The notes: generated by a model from the sequence alone, not told the origin. DNA of 64,000 nt from Paramoeba atlantica (GCA_977017575.1 CDRNVI010000069.1:186001-250000); one strand, 5' to 3'. Shown: positions 28,914-38,956, counted from the stretch's first letter. Made by a program: numbers and translations.

Positions 28914-30698
28914 TTATCTGCTACCTGTGGAAGTGTTATTTTGTTGAATTGTGCTACATAATAGAACCACTACTTGTCCGCACACTCGGATATTCTTTGG
29001 ATATGCCATGAAAAACTTTTGAATTCCCTTGGTTCGCAAAGATTTTTTTGCGCCATCCGGTAGACGCTCAAACAGATTACTGATGGCCATTGATTTTCGT
29101 CCAGTATCAAAGCAAGAAATTATAGCTTCAAGGAGAATTTGCGGGTCCAAAAAAATATTTCCCCGTTCCTCGGGAGAAGCTGGTTGTCGAGACAGAATAT
29201 ATTGGAGTCGTTTATCCTCCTTGGGTTGCTGCTCCATGCTAAAACCGCAGTTAGGATATTTGCGTATAAGCTTGACAATGCTTCCCTGGTGTCGACTTAG
29301 CAAAGCATGTTTTACTTTATCCTGAACGACACTACTGATATTACGTATATCTGCCGTTACCTGGACCAGTGGCACGCACTCCATCTCAGGGACTCTTTCG
29401 CGTATCATTTCCAGTATCTCATGATCGGTAAACGGATTTTGCACTCTGTCTAAGAGCTTTTTCTTCCATCCGACTCGAACTTTTACCTTTTCCGTACATT
29501 TGTATGGCTGGAAAAACTTACTTGAGGGCTCGGAAGCCATGTGCAGCAAATGTTCCAGCTCGGGGCTTGCAGCAATCTTGGTGCAAAACTCAGATTCCGC
29601 CTCAGCGGTATATTCTAGACCTGTTTCTGGGGATATATCGGGGTATTGCTTTCGTACTATGGAGCGTACGTCTTTTTCCCAATTGACTTCTATAATTTCT
29701 GGATACATTTTAACAAGGGCGGAAAAGGAAAACGCAAGATCGTTCTCGATCCACCTTTTGACAGAAGGAAACACATTCCATTGTGCCTCCCTCTGAGAGC
29801 GAAATTCACAAGGCAACGAAAAAGCTAACTTCAAAACTTTCTTGGGACCGAGTCGGAACGATGTATGCGACACCTCACACGGAGGAAGTTCAAACTCACA
29901 ATTTCGATTGTCGCGCCGAACAAAAATATCACTACTATTCGCGTAGCTGGAGAGCTGAATGGCCTGATTTAAAATTGCTGAAACTCGACTATGTCCAGCT
30001 ACATCTATGGCATTACGATGTTCCGGTGGTACACGCTCTAGACACTCTTGTAAGGGTACCCAATAATGCGGTACGGCGCGAATCAACATGTCCGCCGCTT
30101 CTGCTGCCAAAAATAAACTATGGTTATCACCAACTAAGAAAACACTAAGCAGGCAAGCTTCTGTTTCACGTTTTAATATGAATCGTTTCTTATTTGAATC
30201 AATAGCCGTTGTATATATTTTTTGTAGATCCTCGTTGTTTAAGAACAATTGGTAAACCGTCGCAGAAGATATATTGCCAAACAGATGACACAGTAACTCA
30301 AGATGAACGAAACCTATTGGAGGCATTATAGACTCCAGCACCTTTTGCAATGCCTTCTCGTTGATGTCTTTTTCAGGAATCGGAGGGACTCGCTCAATGA
30401 GGTCTCGATCGGGAAAAATGCGGAAAACACTTGGGTAGTTAGAAAAAAGGTTATTAATAGATCCCCAATACTCCACTATCTTAGATCTCTTTTGCTCCTT
30501 CCATCTTGCTCTCACATTCGACAGTGAACCCCTCCAAGGCCGTGCGTTGTAGCCCGTTCGATTATTTACGCGGTCACAAAGCGTCAGACACGTCCAACTA
30601 AGCGTCTCAAACGCAAGTATGTTGCGCGCCAAAATTTTCATGCTGGCGCGACATGATAAATCTTTCTGTTGGACTCTGATGCGCGAGAATAGAAACAT
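28914..30698 (-). CDS. mitochondrial wHTH-repeat-type paralog 5
   Basis: This intact 594-residue paralog starts MFLFSRIRVQQKDLSCRASM, a basic presequence-like segment. Family blocks: NLFSNYPSVFRIFPDRD near residue 90, PHYWVPLQECLERVPPEHR near 215, KVLKLAFSLPCEFRSQREAQ then FPSVKRWIENDLAFSFSALV near 295-325, YPDISPETGLEYTAEAESEF near 350, IVKLIRKYPNCGFSMEQQ near 475, a dibasic linker, and GAKKSLRTKGIQKFFMAYPK near the end. It lies 180 bp downstream of paralog 4 on the same strand. Order and spacing of blocks are those of paralogs 3 and 4, which look like its closest relatives here. The function is inferred as RNA binding in the mitochondrion. Confidence 0.75.
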   Translation of the reverse strand: MFLFSRIRVQQKDLSCRASMKILARNILAFETLSWTCLTLCDRVNNRTGYNARPWRGSLSNVRARWKEQKRSKIVEYWGSINNLFSNYPSVFRIFPDRDLIERVPPIPEKDINEKALQKVLESIMPPIGFVHLELLCHLFGNISSATVYQLFLNNEDLQKIYTTAIDSNKKRFILKRETEACLLSVFLVGDNHSLFLAAEAADMLIRAVPHYWVPLQECLERVPPEHRNAIDVAGHSRVSAILNQAIQLSSYANSSDIFVRRDNRNCEFELPPCEVSHTSFRLGPKKVLKLAFSLPCEFRSQREAQWNVFPSVKRWIENDLAFSFSALVKMYPEIIEVNWEKDVRSIVRKQYPDISPETGLEYTAEAESEFCTKIAASPELEHLLHMASEPSSKFFQPYKCTEKVKVRVGWKKKLLDRVQNPFTDHEILEMIRERVPEMECVPLVQVTADIRNISSVVQDKVKHALLSRHQGSIVKLIRKYPNCGFSMEQQPKEDKRLQYILSRQPASPEERGNIFLDPQILLEAIISCFDTGRKSMAISNLFERLPDGAKKSLRTKGIQKFFMAYPKNIRVCGQVVVLLCSTIQQNNTSTGSR

Positions 30699-31181
30699 TG
30701 GGTTTATGTGCTCTATCCTTTTGCAAACACTTTGTGTTATTATTCAGTGCTCATAAATAAAAGAGATAATGTGGTACAGATACTATACTGTACTATAGAT
30801 ACTAATGTGGTACTAAACAGAAATGTGTATCCAAGGTGAATATGAGCGGATGCACGATACAAGCAGAATGGAAACCGGGCTACGTTATTTCTATCATGGA
30901 GGGAGGGGGGGCAATGCGTCTGAGGTGATTGGTAGAATAGGTTGCTTATCATGCGCTCTTTGGCGCAGATATAATCCCCTTAATGCGACGGCCGATGTCA
31001 TCGGCACATAATTCACCCACAACGGATGTCGCCAAAGGGGGTTCGACACGGACTCGGTCTGTAGAGGGGGTCCAGGCAACTCGCCTCTCTTTACGCAGCC
31101 GGAGGGGCGCACTGCAACCGACCGCTGCCTCGCGATAATGCGAGGCAGAGTCACGCCCAGTGGTCCTCAAGGGAGGCCACC
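30699..31181. other. intergenic DNA, start of second accessory block
   Basis: No gene is supported. The plus strand at 30900-31180 is GC-richer and leads into the LINE-like tail at 31182-31438, with a B-box-like GGTTCGACACG at 31038 and an A-box-like TGGCGCAG at 30960. A tRNA-derived head of a SINE is possible but the spacing is poor. Confidence 0.3.
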
Positions 31182-31438
31182 ATGGCGCATAGCTCCCCGG
31201 GAAGAGACAGGCGCGAGAAGAAGAAAGCCGGGGAAGGAAGAAAACTCACTCAAGGAGTGAGCCGGGGAGGGGTGAAAAGTCGGAAGTACGTCCCCTACTT
31301 CCACGACAAGAGGGGACAGTTCCCGCTAGCCGTCAGCCGGAAATGGGCATTAAAAGGGAAAATGTATGCCCGTTTCCGGGAAAAGAAAGGAAGGGCTAGC
31401 AAAATGTACCAACAAGGTACAGAAACTGTATCTTTATT
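31182..31438 (+). repeat. LINE-tail-like fragment with a small basic frame
   Basis: The 3' part (about 31350-31438: TGCCCGTTTCCGGGAAAAGA, then CAACAAGGTACAGAAACTG and TATCTTTAT) matches, in the opposite orientation, the 3' end of the long minus-strand LINE at about 32250-32320. The fragment also holds a short basic frame from 31182 (MAHSSPGRDRREKKKAGEG). It may be a truncated LINE or a non-autonomous element sharing the LINE 3' end. Family HP repeat sequence begins directly after it. Confidence 0.5.
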
Positions 31439-31439
31439 G

Positions 31440-32175
31440 CGTTGGTTGTAAAACTACCGCTCTACCCTCGATTATTGAAAAAAAAGTGAAAAAAAAAACA
31501 GTGAAAATATAAAGAGGAACACAGTAATATAATAGAAGAAAAATTTATAAAAGGGGGCCCCGGTGGTCCAAAATTGAAAAAAATGGGGGGTCCATGGGGG
31601 GGTCCATGGGGGGGGGTCCAGGAGGGGGGTCCAGGGGGGGGCATACATCGTTTTTTCAAATTTTCAAAATCCTGATTTTCGAAATCGAGCGCAGGGAAGT
31701 GGTAGAGTAGGCCGCGGCGATGACTTTCCACCCCCCCACCTGGGGGTACCTCCCTGGTACGCGCGGAAGGGGTCCGACAAGGTCAAAAATTCCGAAATTT
31801 TTGGGATGACCAAAAAAAATATTTTTTGATCCAAAAAAAAGCAAAAATATTATTTTCCAAAATCGACTACTAAACCGTATTTGGAGAGTTTCGGACTTCA
31901 GCTACCATTCTACGACGTTTTTGTCGACAGATTCGACTCCTGCCCCAACTGGTAAGGCATCCAAAACAGCCCAAATTGGGTGTAAAATTTCGCAATTTTT
32001 GCCGAAGAATCGAGCTTTTCCCCCCGAAAAAGTAGATTATTCATGATCTTTTGGCGATTCTTCTTTTTTAGGCTCTTCGTTAAACGCGGTGGTAGTTTTC
32101 AACGCGAAGCGCGCAGCATGAGTGACTTCTAAGTTGAAAACAACCACCGCGTTTAACGAAGAGCCTAAAAAAGAA
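31440..32175 (-). repeat. hairpin-ended repeat (family HP), copy 1
   Basis: In inverse orientation to copy 2, this repeat runs from a short palindromic end (TGGTTGTAAAACTACCGC) at 31440 to a 115-bp hairpin at 32061-32175. The hairpin has 43-base arms (left from TTCTTTTTTAGGCTCTTCGT to GTTTTCAAC, right its near-exact inverse) around a 29-base loop. The body (ATAAAAGGGGGCCCCGGTGG, CGCAGGGAAGTGGTAGAGTA) is shared with 39045-40002 and inversely with 33500-33801. No terminal inverted repeat joins the two ends and no target duplication is evident. Confidence 0.7.
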
Positions 32176-32611
32176 ATGGCAGAATTCGAAACTCATTTGG
32201 TAAACTTGTTATGTAAACTTTACCCTTATTGGTGAAAGTGAAGTATAAAGAAGTATAAAGATAGAGTTTCTGTACCTTGTTGTTCATCCTTTCTTTCCCC
32301 GGCAACGGGCATATTCTTACTGTAATTATATGCTCGTTGCATAAAGCACATAAGAATATGAAAAAAAAAGCACATGAGAATATGAAAAATTGAGGGTCTC
32401 TGGGCCAGGCACCCCATAGGTGGTGAAGGCCAGGGGGAAAAATCCATCCCTCTGGCGGCCGCCATCTCGTCATGGGCGCGGCGCTTGTTGCCTTCCGCCA
32501 TCCTCAGTGTATAAGAGGGATGGGCGGCCTCCTTATCTACGTAGGACGGGGCCAGTGGGTTAACCACGGTGGCGTCCACACGGGCGAGCTTCCGACCCAG
32601 TTGGAAGCATA
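32176..32611 (-). mobile_element. 3' part of the RLE-type LINE (nuclease end and tail)
   Basis: Read on the minus strand, this segment continues the LINE frame after the mariner insertion: CFQLGRKLARVDATVVNPLA then PSYVDKEAAHPSYTLRMAEG. Joined across the TA, it gives GPDI ... VD with 12 residues between, the PD-x12-D pattern of the restriction-like endonuclease of CRE/R2/NeSL-type LINEs. The reading frame decays near 32430. The 3' end near 32250 carries AACAAGGTACAGAAACTCTA then TCTTTAT, also present at 31416-31437. Confidence 0.75.
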
Positions 32612-32898
32612 CAGGGGTGAAAATCCCATGGTGGGGGGGGGTCTAAAATTCGTAAAATTTGTCCAATTTTGGAAAATAATAGCGCGTTCGAGAGCTCTCG
32701 CAGAGTTGTATGTTTTAAGATAGGCAGTTTGCGGGGGTTAGGGGGGTACCCCCCTTTGATGGAAGGGTCAAAAACACGATTTGCAAATTTTAAAAACTGT
32801 AAAAAATGGTCAAAAATTACCCTTAATACCCACAGGAAGACCCGTTTCGCTCAATAACGATGCGACAACGCTTGCGGAAACTGCTCATCGTGTTAATT

Positions 32899-33801
32899 TT
32901 CTTTTTTAGGCTCTTCGTTAAACGCGGTGGTTGCTTTCAACTTAGAAGTCACTCATGCTGCGCGCTTCGCGTTGAAAACTACCACCGCGTTTAACGAAGA
33001 CCCTAAAAAAGAAAATTTAGCCTGGAAAACGGAAAGAATATAGCCGAAAATAGCCGAATTTCGGGTACAAATGGGGTGATTTTCGCGCATTTTTGCTCTC
33101 AGAGCACTAAATCCGACATTTGCGCGTGGGAAATCACTCGCAGGCATGAATGAAAGCCTACCGAACGTATTGGGTAGAGAATACGACTCCAACCATACCA
33201 TTCTTTCGACACAAAAATGCCCCTTGGAGTCCGAAAAATACTTTTTCACCTTTTTTAGTCAAAATTGGGCCATTTTGAGGGGCGCACCACGGTTCGAAGA
33301 AGTGATACCTTGCGAAAACAACTGCGGAGAAAGCTAGTGTAGGTCCCAAACTATCAAAATACAATAGGGGAAACGATTTTGGAAAACTATTTTTTTTGTC
33401 ATTTTTTTCGCCAAGTTGAATTTTTTTTCAAAATTTTTTTTCCGAAAAAATCCGAACTTGGCGGACCCGTCCTGCGGATACGCGGGGGGGTCACCCCCGG
33501 GTGGGGGGGTGGAAAATGCGCGCCAAGACCCCGGCTACCCTTTCTGCGGTTTTTTTTCGAAAACTAATTTTTTCGAAAAAATTTGCTCGACCATGCCCCC
33601 CCCCCTGGACCCCCCCCTGGACCCCCCCCATGGACCCCCCATTTTTTTCAAATTTTTTTTTCAGTTTTGGTCCACCGGAGCCCCCTTTTATATTTTTTTC
33701 TTCTATTATATCACTGTGTTCCCCTTTATATTTTCACTGTTTTTGTTCACTTTTTTTCAATAATCGAGTGTAGAGCGGTAGTTTTACAACCACCGCAATA
33801 C
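32899..33801 (+). repeat. hairpin-ended repeat (family HP), copy 2, complete
   Basis: This copy begins with the 115-bp hairpin (32899-33013; arms of 43 bases, loop orientation inverted relative to copy 1) and ends at 33801 with GCGGTAGTTTTACAACCACCGC, itself an imperfect palindrome. It lies inside the mariner element just past the transposase stop, so it moved recently enough to be third in the nesting order. The body between is AT-rich and G/C-run-rich and encodes nothing recognisable. Confidence 0.7.
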
Positions 33802-33805
33802 ATTC

Positions 33806-34558
33806 TTACTTGCGTTCTGATTGTAATCTTTCGAACGCTGTCTCAATGGCCGATACTAATTCAGCCCGATTCTTGGGTCGAAGATCATTTTTGATCCTGT
33901 CCATGGTCCCCCAAAGGTTTTCAATGGTGTTTAAATCGGGGGATTCTGCAGGCCAAGAGAGTACATTAATACCTTCGTTGCGAAAGGTTGTTCGCGCAGA
34001 ATTATGAACAGGACAATTATCCATTGCAACGACCCCAGATGGGTGGCGCCTCAAATAATTTAAAAGTCCTTTGCGCTTCTTCATGGCATCATTGAAAACA
34101 TCCCCTGTTACAGTTACTTTTCGGCCGGAAGGGTCGTGGGAGGGAAAAATGTGTAGATGAAATCCATGATTTTAACTGACCCCCATCCACACCATGACGC
34201 CGTTCCCTCCATATCAAGGTTCTAGCTCTCCCTGCTGTTCCTTGGCGGGGTCAGTCTTCCGGCAAAAGTAAGTAATTTTGTTTCGTCCCCTACCGCAAGT
34301 GAACTTCTTCTCATCGCAGAAAACAATTTGTCTCAGTTGGGTATCTGACCAAGTGAGCATCTCAGAACAAAAATGCACTCGTTTCCTCTTGTGTTCATCG
34401 GTCAGTGCGGGCTTTCTTTTTAAAGTTCGCATGATCATACCATGGCTCTTCATGGCGTTAACCAAAGTTGGTCTTGAACACTGAAATCCAAGAGAAAGCA
34501 CAACTCTATGGAGCACACCAGTTCTCAATCCCGTACGGGAGGTCACGGTATCCCTCAT
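33806..34558 (-). pseudogene. Tc1/mariner transposase (truncated, frame broken)
   Basis: The first part (from the ATG at 34558) has a helix-turn-helix remnant, LKRKPALTDEHKRKRVHFC and the first catalytic Asp in IVFCDEKKFTCGRG. The second part (33806-34084) has AMDNCPVHNSARTTF with the second Asp and SPDLNTIENLW with the catalytic Glu, about 32 residues later. The two parts are in different frames (break between 34085 and 34213), and the first 60 or so residues expected for the DNA-binding region are absent. The element cannot make a full transposase as it stands. Confidence 0.85.
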
Positions 34559-34608
34559 CAATTATAAATCATTTTTACGAATTTTAGACCCCCCCCACCA
34601 CGAGTTTT

Positions 34609-36927
34609 TCACCCCTGTATGTCAGGGCCTCGACCGTTGTCGAACCTGGGTTCGCAAAGATCTGGGGAGAAACCATAGTTGATTAGGAGGTTTCGGAAGG
34701 TTTCCTTAACTACTTTATGTCGAGAGGCTTGGGTCTTGCCCCTGACCTTCTTGCAGTCCAGCGCTTGGACGCAAAAATCCTCGTTCCTGAGGGTGGCGCC
34801 GCACACGCAGTGTAGTTCAGGTTCGGAGGTCGGGGAGACCAAGTACCGAAGGCGGGCCGCTGTTTCCCACTCGGGGTCCCGCATGTAGTACTCCGGCCTG
34901 TTCGGCCACGCATTCATCCATTCGGTAGAGTGGATGTTTTGAATCTGTCTCATACAGACCAAATGCGTGGCCGAGGGGGCCTTCTGGATGGCCGCCTCAC
35001 AGAAGCTGCGTCTCAGCTCCTTGGCTGGCGTACCCTGAGTGAGTCCTTGGAGGGCGTTTTTGGCTTTGCCCTGCATGTCCCCACCTTTGTGCTCGAAAGG
35101 AATGGTTCCTAGGAAGTCCGCCGTAAAAAGGGGATTTGAGAACGGCGACTTTCCAGGGGGGGCCATCCCTCCGAGTAAGGCTTCAGAGAACGCCTTGATG
35201 GCACAATCAATTTGTTTATTGGCCATCTTGGTGACCGGGGGTTCGTGCGTCCGCACAATATAATTCCAGTGCGGGCTGCCGCATAGCCGCAGGAGGGGTA
35301 GGGCGCATTGCCTGGGGAGGTCCTTCAGTTTCCCCAGGAAGGAGGCCACCTTGGGTGCCTTGGAGAGCACCCATTCCTCCTCAACCGACTCCGAAGCTCC
35401 AATGTAAGCTCCAAGGAGCTTAACCCCGCCCGGAGAGTGCACCATTCTGGTACCTTTGAAAGCCGAGTATAGGTCATCCCGGCGGGTGGCGACCTTACTC
35501 TTGGCAGTGTTTAGCTTCAACCCAAGGAATTTGATTTCTCCTTGGAGGGCATCGAGGGCCTCCCCGCACACCATGGGCTCCCCAGCGAGGGTGACGTCAT
35601 CGAGGTAAGCCCATAATTTCAAGGAGCTGGGGAATTTGGCCGCCACTCGAGAGATGGCCCCCTGTACCCCGATCGCGAACAGGATAGGGGCGAGCGGGTC
35701 TCCCTGTTTGACCCCCCTGGTGCTCATGAGGACATTGCCCTCGCCCAGGTGAAGAGCGCTGGGTTTCCCGTATCCGAGGAGGGTAATGCCCTCGAGGGGG
35801 AGAAGCTTGGGGTTCCCCCGTATGGCCCTGAAAATAGCTGACCTCGAGATGCTGTTAAAGGCATTCTCGAGGTCCGCCGCGACAATAACCTCGTCGGGCC
35901 TGTCTCGGAAGTGATCGCGTACCTCGTACACGATGTGTTCACACCCTTGGGTGTATTGGGCCCCGAATTGGAGCCCTTGGAAGACGTTTGGGAGGTGTTC
36001 GCGCACCCTTTCAAGGGCGAGGAGTCCCGCCAGTTTCAGGAACACTTCGCCCATGGTAATTGGGCGACAGGTCGAGTGATGCCCCGCGGGGGCACCCGGT
36101 TTGGAAAACAGTTTAAGGGTGGCCCCCGTTATTATCTCCATCATGGAGTTAGGGAGGGTGTTCGTAATGATACCGTGGACAATCCACCTCACACATTCCC
36201 GGGGATCATCCTCCATAAGGGCCGGGGCCAGTAGCTCCTTGGTCCACCCGGACGGTCCCGGGGCACAAAGCAGAGCCAAGCCTCGGACCTTCCGGGCCAC
36301 ATCCGCCGGGGACGGGAGCGCCCCGTGGACGTCTTGGTCGTAGCGATACAGGCCGGAGGTATATGGGCCCCCGGTCGGATGGAGGCGTCTTGCGTAGTAT
36401 GAGGCCGCATAAGGGTTAGCGGGGGGATCCAAAGGGGCTTCGAGGATTTTCGCTGCTCTGGAGAAAGAGCCCACTCTAACCAGTTCCTCAGCGCGCTTGA
36501 GCGCCGAGGTGGGTGAACCGTTAGCTTGTATAGGCATGGGGGACATGCTCTCTGACCCCTCGAGGAACGCGCGCTGGCGTAGTTCCCTGGCCATTTGCTT
36601 CTGAGAGAGCTTCTCCTCCGGGAAGAACAGGAAGCGTTTTACCGAGAGAATGAGGTTCCAAGCGGTCACAATCTTCTGGTCAGGGGATTTAGATGGGAAC
36701 CTACGGCAAACATGTGCTAAGTGTTCTCTCCACGCAGGGGTCTGGACTGCATAAAGTTTGCGCAAAGAGCCCCTTCCCAACAGTTCCGCCAGGTTTTCGG
36801 GGGACGGGGCGTGGTCGGTTCCTTCTGTATACGCGCTCTGTGTGCATGGGGGCGTAACGGACACAGGTTCGGACGGGATTCCGGCCGTGTGTGCGGGCTC
36901 CGGCCGTAATGGCCGCCGCCGCGATCT
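34609..36927 (-). CDS. LINE reverse transcriptase
   Basis: The frame is open from 36927 (stop just upstream) with no clear ATG near its start, so it may be read by another mechanism than simple initiation. The N-terminal part (SPENLAELLGRGSLRKLYAV, KMARELRQ-like region) precedes a linker GLALLCAPGPSGWTKELLAP, RT blocks STCRPITMGEVFLKLAGLLA, VIVAADLENAFNSISRSAIF, GVKQGDPLAPILFAIGVQGA, the catalytic WAYLDDVTLAGEP, and a C-terminal Cys/His cluster (CVCGATLRNEDFC ... ASRHK) followed by DNGRGPDI, where the mariner insertion ends the frame. All RT catalytic residues are present. The nuclease continues at 32176-32609. Confidence 0.9.
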   Translation of the reverse strand, partial: RSRRRPLRPEPAHTAGIPSEPVSVTPPCTQSAYTEGTDHAPSPENLAELLGRGSLRKLYAVQTPAWREHLAHVCRRFPSKSPDQKIVTAWNLILSVKRFLFFPEEKLSQKQMARELRQRAFLEGSESMSPMPIQANGSPTSALKRAEELVRVGSFSRAAKILEAPLDPPANPYAASYYARRLHPTGGPYTSGLYRYDQDVHGALPSPADVARKVRGLALLCAPGPSGWTKELLAPALMEDDPRECVRWIVHGIITNTLPNSMMEIITGATLKLFSKPGAPAGHHSTCRPITMGEVFLKLAGLLALERVREHLPNVFQGLQFGAQYTQGCEHIVYEVRDHFRDRPDEVIVAADLENAFNSISRSAIFRAIRGNPKLLPLEGITLLGYGKPSALHLGEGNVLMSTRGVKQGDPLAPILFAIGVQGAISRVAAKFPSSLKLWAYLDDVTLAGEPMVCGEALDALQGEIKFLGLKLNTAKSKVATRRDDLYSAFKGTRMVHSPGGVKLLGAYIGASESVEEEWVLSKAPKVASFLGKLKDLPRQCALPLLRLCGSPHWNYIVRTHEPPVTKMANKQIDCAIKAFSEALLGGMAPPGKSPFSNPLFTADFLGTIPFEHKGGDMQGKAKNALQGLTQGTPAKELRRSFCEAAIQKAPSATHLVCMRQIQNIHSTEWMNAWPNRPEYYMRDPEWETAARLRYLVSPTSEPELHCVCGATLRNEDFCVQALDCKKVRGKTQASRHKVVKETFRNLLINYGFSPDLCEPRFDNGRGPDIQG

Positions 36928-37067
36928 CTAGTATCGTCCCGCTGACGAGCGGGGTGGGCTCCCCCATAAGGACCGGCGCGAGGCTGCCATCCTCGGAGTG
37001 TGGCTCACCGGCGTGCTGGTTGCCCTCCCCCTGACGAGGGAAGTTGGGTTCAGAACCTTTCGGGAGG

Positions 37068-37667
37068 TTACCGGCCTTTGCGGGAATGCCGCGGGGTTGC
37101 GGGGGGGGCCCTAGCCTTAGGAGGGGATGTTACGTAAGGGCCTGAAGGGAGGCTGCGCGCGACAGACCGAGTATTGCGAGTCTTGCGGTGAGGTCCCGGG
37201 TTAGCCTCGATGCAGCCCCGTCTCAGGTTGCATCGCACCAGTTCCGCCGACCACCCCGAGTCGGCGATTAAACCCTCAGAAGGGAGGAAACACCAGTATA
37301 CGGACCCGTCTTCCGCCTCGAAAGGGGTCCATGCACATGCGAAGTCGTGAGTTAGTGCCAACGTGTAGCAAAGGAAGAAGGGAATATTTTCTGCGGGGAG
37401 GGGCGCTTTCGTGTTGATACATGAGCCGTGTGTTGTTCCGTCGAACACCCTGACATGGTGTCCGTGTGGCGAATCGTTGAAAGGTACGAGCAGGGTGGCC
37501 CAAATGTTGGGCGAGGCGCCCACGTCCTCGTCTGTCTCCAGGTAGGGGTCTCTCTGGTCGGTGGTGAGACATACGCGGTCCGACGGGACCCCTAGAGTGA
37601 GGCCAACTGTGTGAGCTAAGCCTTGGAGTGGGCATCCGGGTGGGACCGGAACCATGGTGTGCCCCAT
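37068..37667 (-). CDS. LINE middle reading frame with 2A-like motif
   Basis: This 199-residue frame starts at an ATG 11 bases after the ORF1 stop. It has a globular, Cys/Trp-containing first part (FFLCYTLALTHDFACAWTPF, VYWCFLPSEGLIADSGW) and then RCNLRRGCIEANPGP, which fits the ribosome-skipping 2A pattern (D/G)xExNPGP except that Cys replaces the usual Asp. The remaining 40 residues are basic and Pro-rich. 2A-like sequences are known in LINEs of trypanosomes (L1Tc) and some animals. Whether this one works is untested. The first part resembles no family I can name; an OTU/NlpC-type cysteine-protease fold is conceivable but unsupported. Confidence 0.7.
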   Translation of the reverse strand: MGHTMVPVPPGCPLQGLAHTVGLTLGVPSDRVCLTTDQRDPYLETDEDVGASPNIWATLLVPFNDSPHGHHVRVFDGTTHGSCINTKAPLPAENIPFFLCYTLALTHDFACAWTPFEAEDGSVYWCFLPSEGLIADSGWSAELVRCNLRRGCIEANPGPHRKTRNTRSVARSLPSGPYVTSPPKARAPPATPRHSRKGR

Positions 37668-37678
37668 AGCGTGGGGCC

Positions 37679-38956
37679 CTAGATGCAGGTTAACCTTGGT
37701 CCAGACCTCCTCATGGAGTTCCGGAGGGGGGGCGTCCCCGGTGGGCCGTGCGCTCCCCCCGACTGGCGGCGAAATCGAGGGGCGTCAGCCATAGGGGGCG
37801 GCGGAGAGTCTACTTCAATGTGCCCACTCGACGGGGTTGTCGGGGCCCTGTTTAATAAGGCGATGCGCTGCAGTTCCCCGAGCCACACGTTGTGAAGTTC
37901 GGAGGTTGAGGCCCACTGGAGGTCTGAGATATCTGAAGCCCCCCACCGGTGTTCCTTGAGAAGGTGGGCTGCGGTCGCGCGGACAGCGGCCTGTTCGTGG
38001 ACGAGCTTATGGTCCGCCAACTTCCGCTGATCGAGGAAGACCCGCCCACAAGTATGGCAAAGATGTGCTCGATCCTCGACCAGTTTGCGTTCCCTATGCT
38101 CCTGCCCCGCGTCCTGGCAGAGTAGGGCGAGCCACTCTGAGATGATGTCGTCCCGCGCCCTCGCGAAGTCGGCCTCCAGAGCTCGGGCAGCGCTCGCTAG
38201 ACGATGCTCTTCGACTTCGTGTCCGAGGTCCGAGGACGCTCCATCCTTGCGTCCCCTATTGAAGAGAGCCCTCATAATTTCGGCATTCTTAGATGCTATG
38301 ATCGCAAGTTGGTCCTGGAGCGGGGGTGCTTTGCCAGTTACGGTGCCGGAGGGGGGTTCTGTACCTTGGGTTGATAGGTGCGGAGGGATGGGTGAGAGCA
38401 ATCTGGCCTTGTCCGCGTAGGAGTGGATCAAATGGGTGGGCGTCGGCCGAGGGGCGGAGACCCGGGAGGAGGAGCGGGTGCGGGGGCCCTCGGCTTGGAG
38501 GCTCGGCTTGCGGGGAGCCGACCGGCCCCTGGAGGTGGCGCGCGTAGGGGTAGAGAGACGTGAACGAGAGCGTGTTCTACGGCCTGGGGATGTGTCCCGT
38601 CCCGGGGAGATTCTGGCGGGTGATGAGTGGCTACCAGCGCTCTGGCGTTCGGCTCGGAGTTCGATGCATTCCAGGCATAGAAGGTGAAAAGGTCGCCTCG
38701 GGGAGAAGGTCTGCGCGCAGAAACCACACGGCCGGTTGTCGAGGGAGGGGGAGGCCCCCGTGTGAGGACGGGGGGAGGTCTGCTTGGGTCCACCGTGGGC
38801 GGGCCCGAGAGAAGAGGAGTGGTCCCGCGGAGATCGGGACAATCGTCGAGATGAATCAGCGCACGGCTGGCACATCCGATGGGAGGGGGAGAGTGGTTCA
38901 TACTTCGAACCACAAGTTGCGCAAAACAAGATTCCCTGGAGCGGGGGTTTTGCCAT
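37679..38956 (-). CDS. LINE ORF1, zinc-finger gag-like protein
   Basis: The 425-residue protein from the ATG at 38956 (MAKPPLQGILFCATCG) holds two CxxC ... CxxC clusters (FCATCGSKYEPL/MCQPC near residue 10-30 and CGFCAQTFSPRRP/LCLEC near 75-95), a Ser/Arg/Pro-rich basic middle, a Glu-rich helix region and one C2H2 finger (LCHTCGRVFLDQRKLADHKL) near residue 300. This layout is typical of nucleic-acid-binding ORF1 proteins of LINEs. The frame is open to 38992 without another ATG. Confidence 0.75.
   Translation of the reverse strand: MAKPPLQGILFCATCGSKYEPLSPSHRMCQPCADSSRRLSRSPRDHSSSLGPAHGGPKQTSPRPHTGASPSLDNRPCGFCAQTFSPRRPFHLLCLECIELRAERQSAGSHSSPARISPGRDTSPGRRTRSRSRLSTPTRATSRGRSAPRKPSLQAEGPRTRSSSRVSAPRPTPTHLIHSYADKARLLSPIPPHLSTQGTEPPSGTVTGKAPPLQDQLAIIASKNAEIMRALFNRGRKDGASSDLGHEVEEHRLASAARALEADFARARDDIISEWLALLCQDAGQEHRERKLVEDRAHLCHTCGRVFLDQRKLADHKLVHEQAAVRATAAHLLKEHRWGASDISDLQWASTSELHNVWLGELQRIALLNRAPTTPSSGHIEVDSPPPPMADAPRFRRQSGGAHGPPGTPPLRNSMRRSGPRLTCI

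Larger units (their letters stand above)
32612..34617 (-). mobile_element. Tc1/mariner element inserted in the LINE
   Basis: The ends are TA-CAGGGGTGAAAATCCC (32610 on) and its inverse ending CACCCCTG-TA (34610-34619), with inverted repeats of about 45 bp that include GGTCTAAAATTCGTAAAA. The transposase lies at 33806-34558. A hairpin-ended repeat (32899-33801) sits inside, so about 1.1 kb is the mariner itself. The insertion point is within the nuclease domain of the surrounding LINE, and removing the element together with one TA restores an open LINE frame, which shows that it came after the LINE. Confidence 0.85.
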
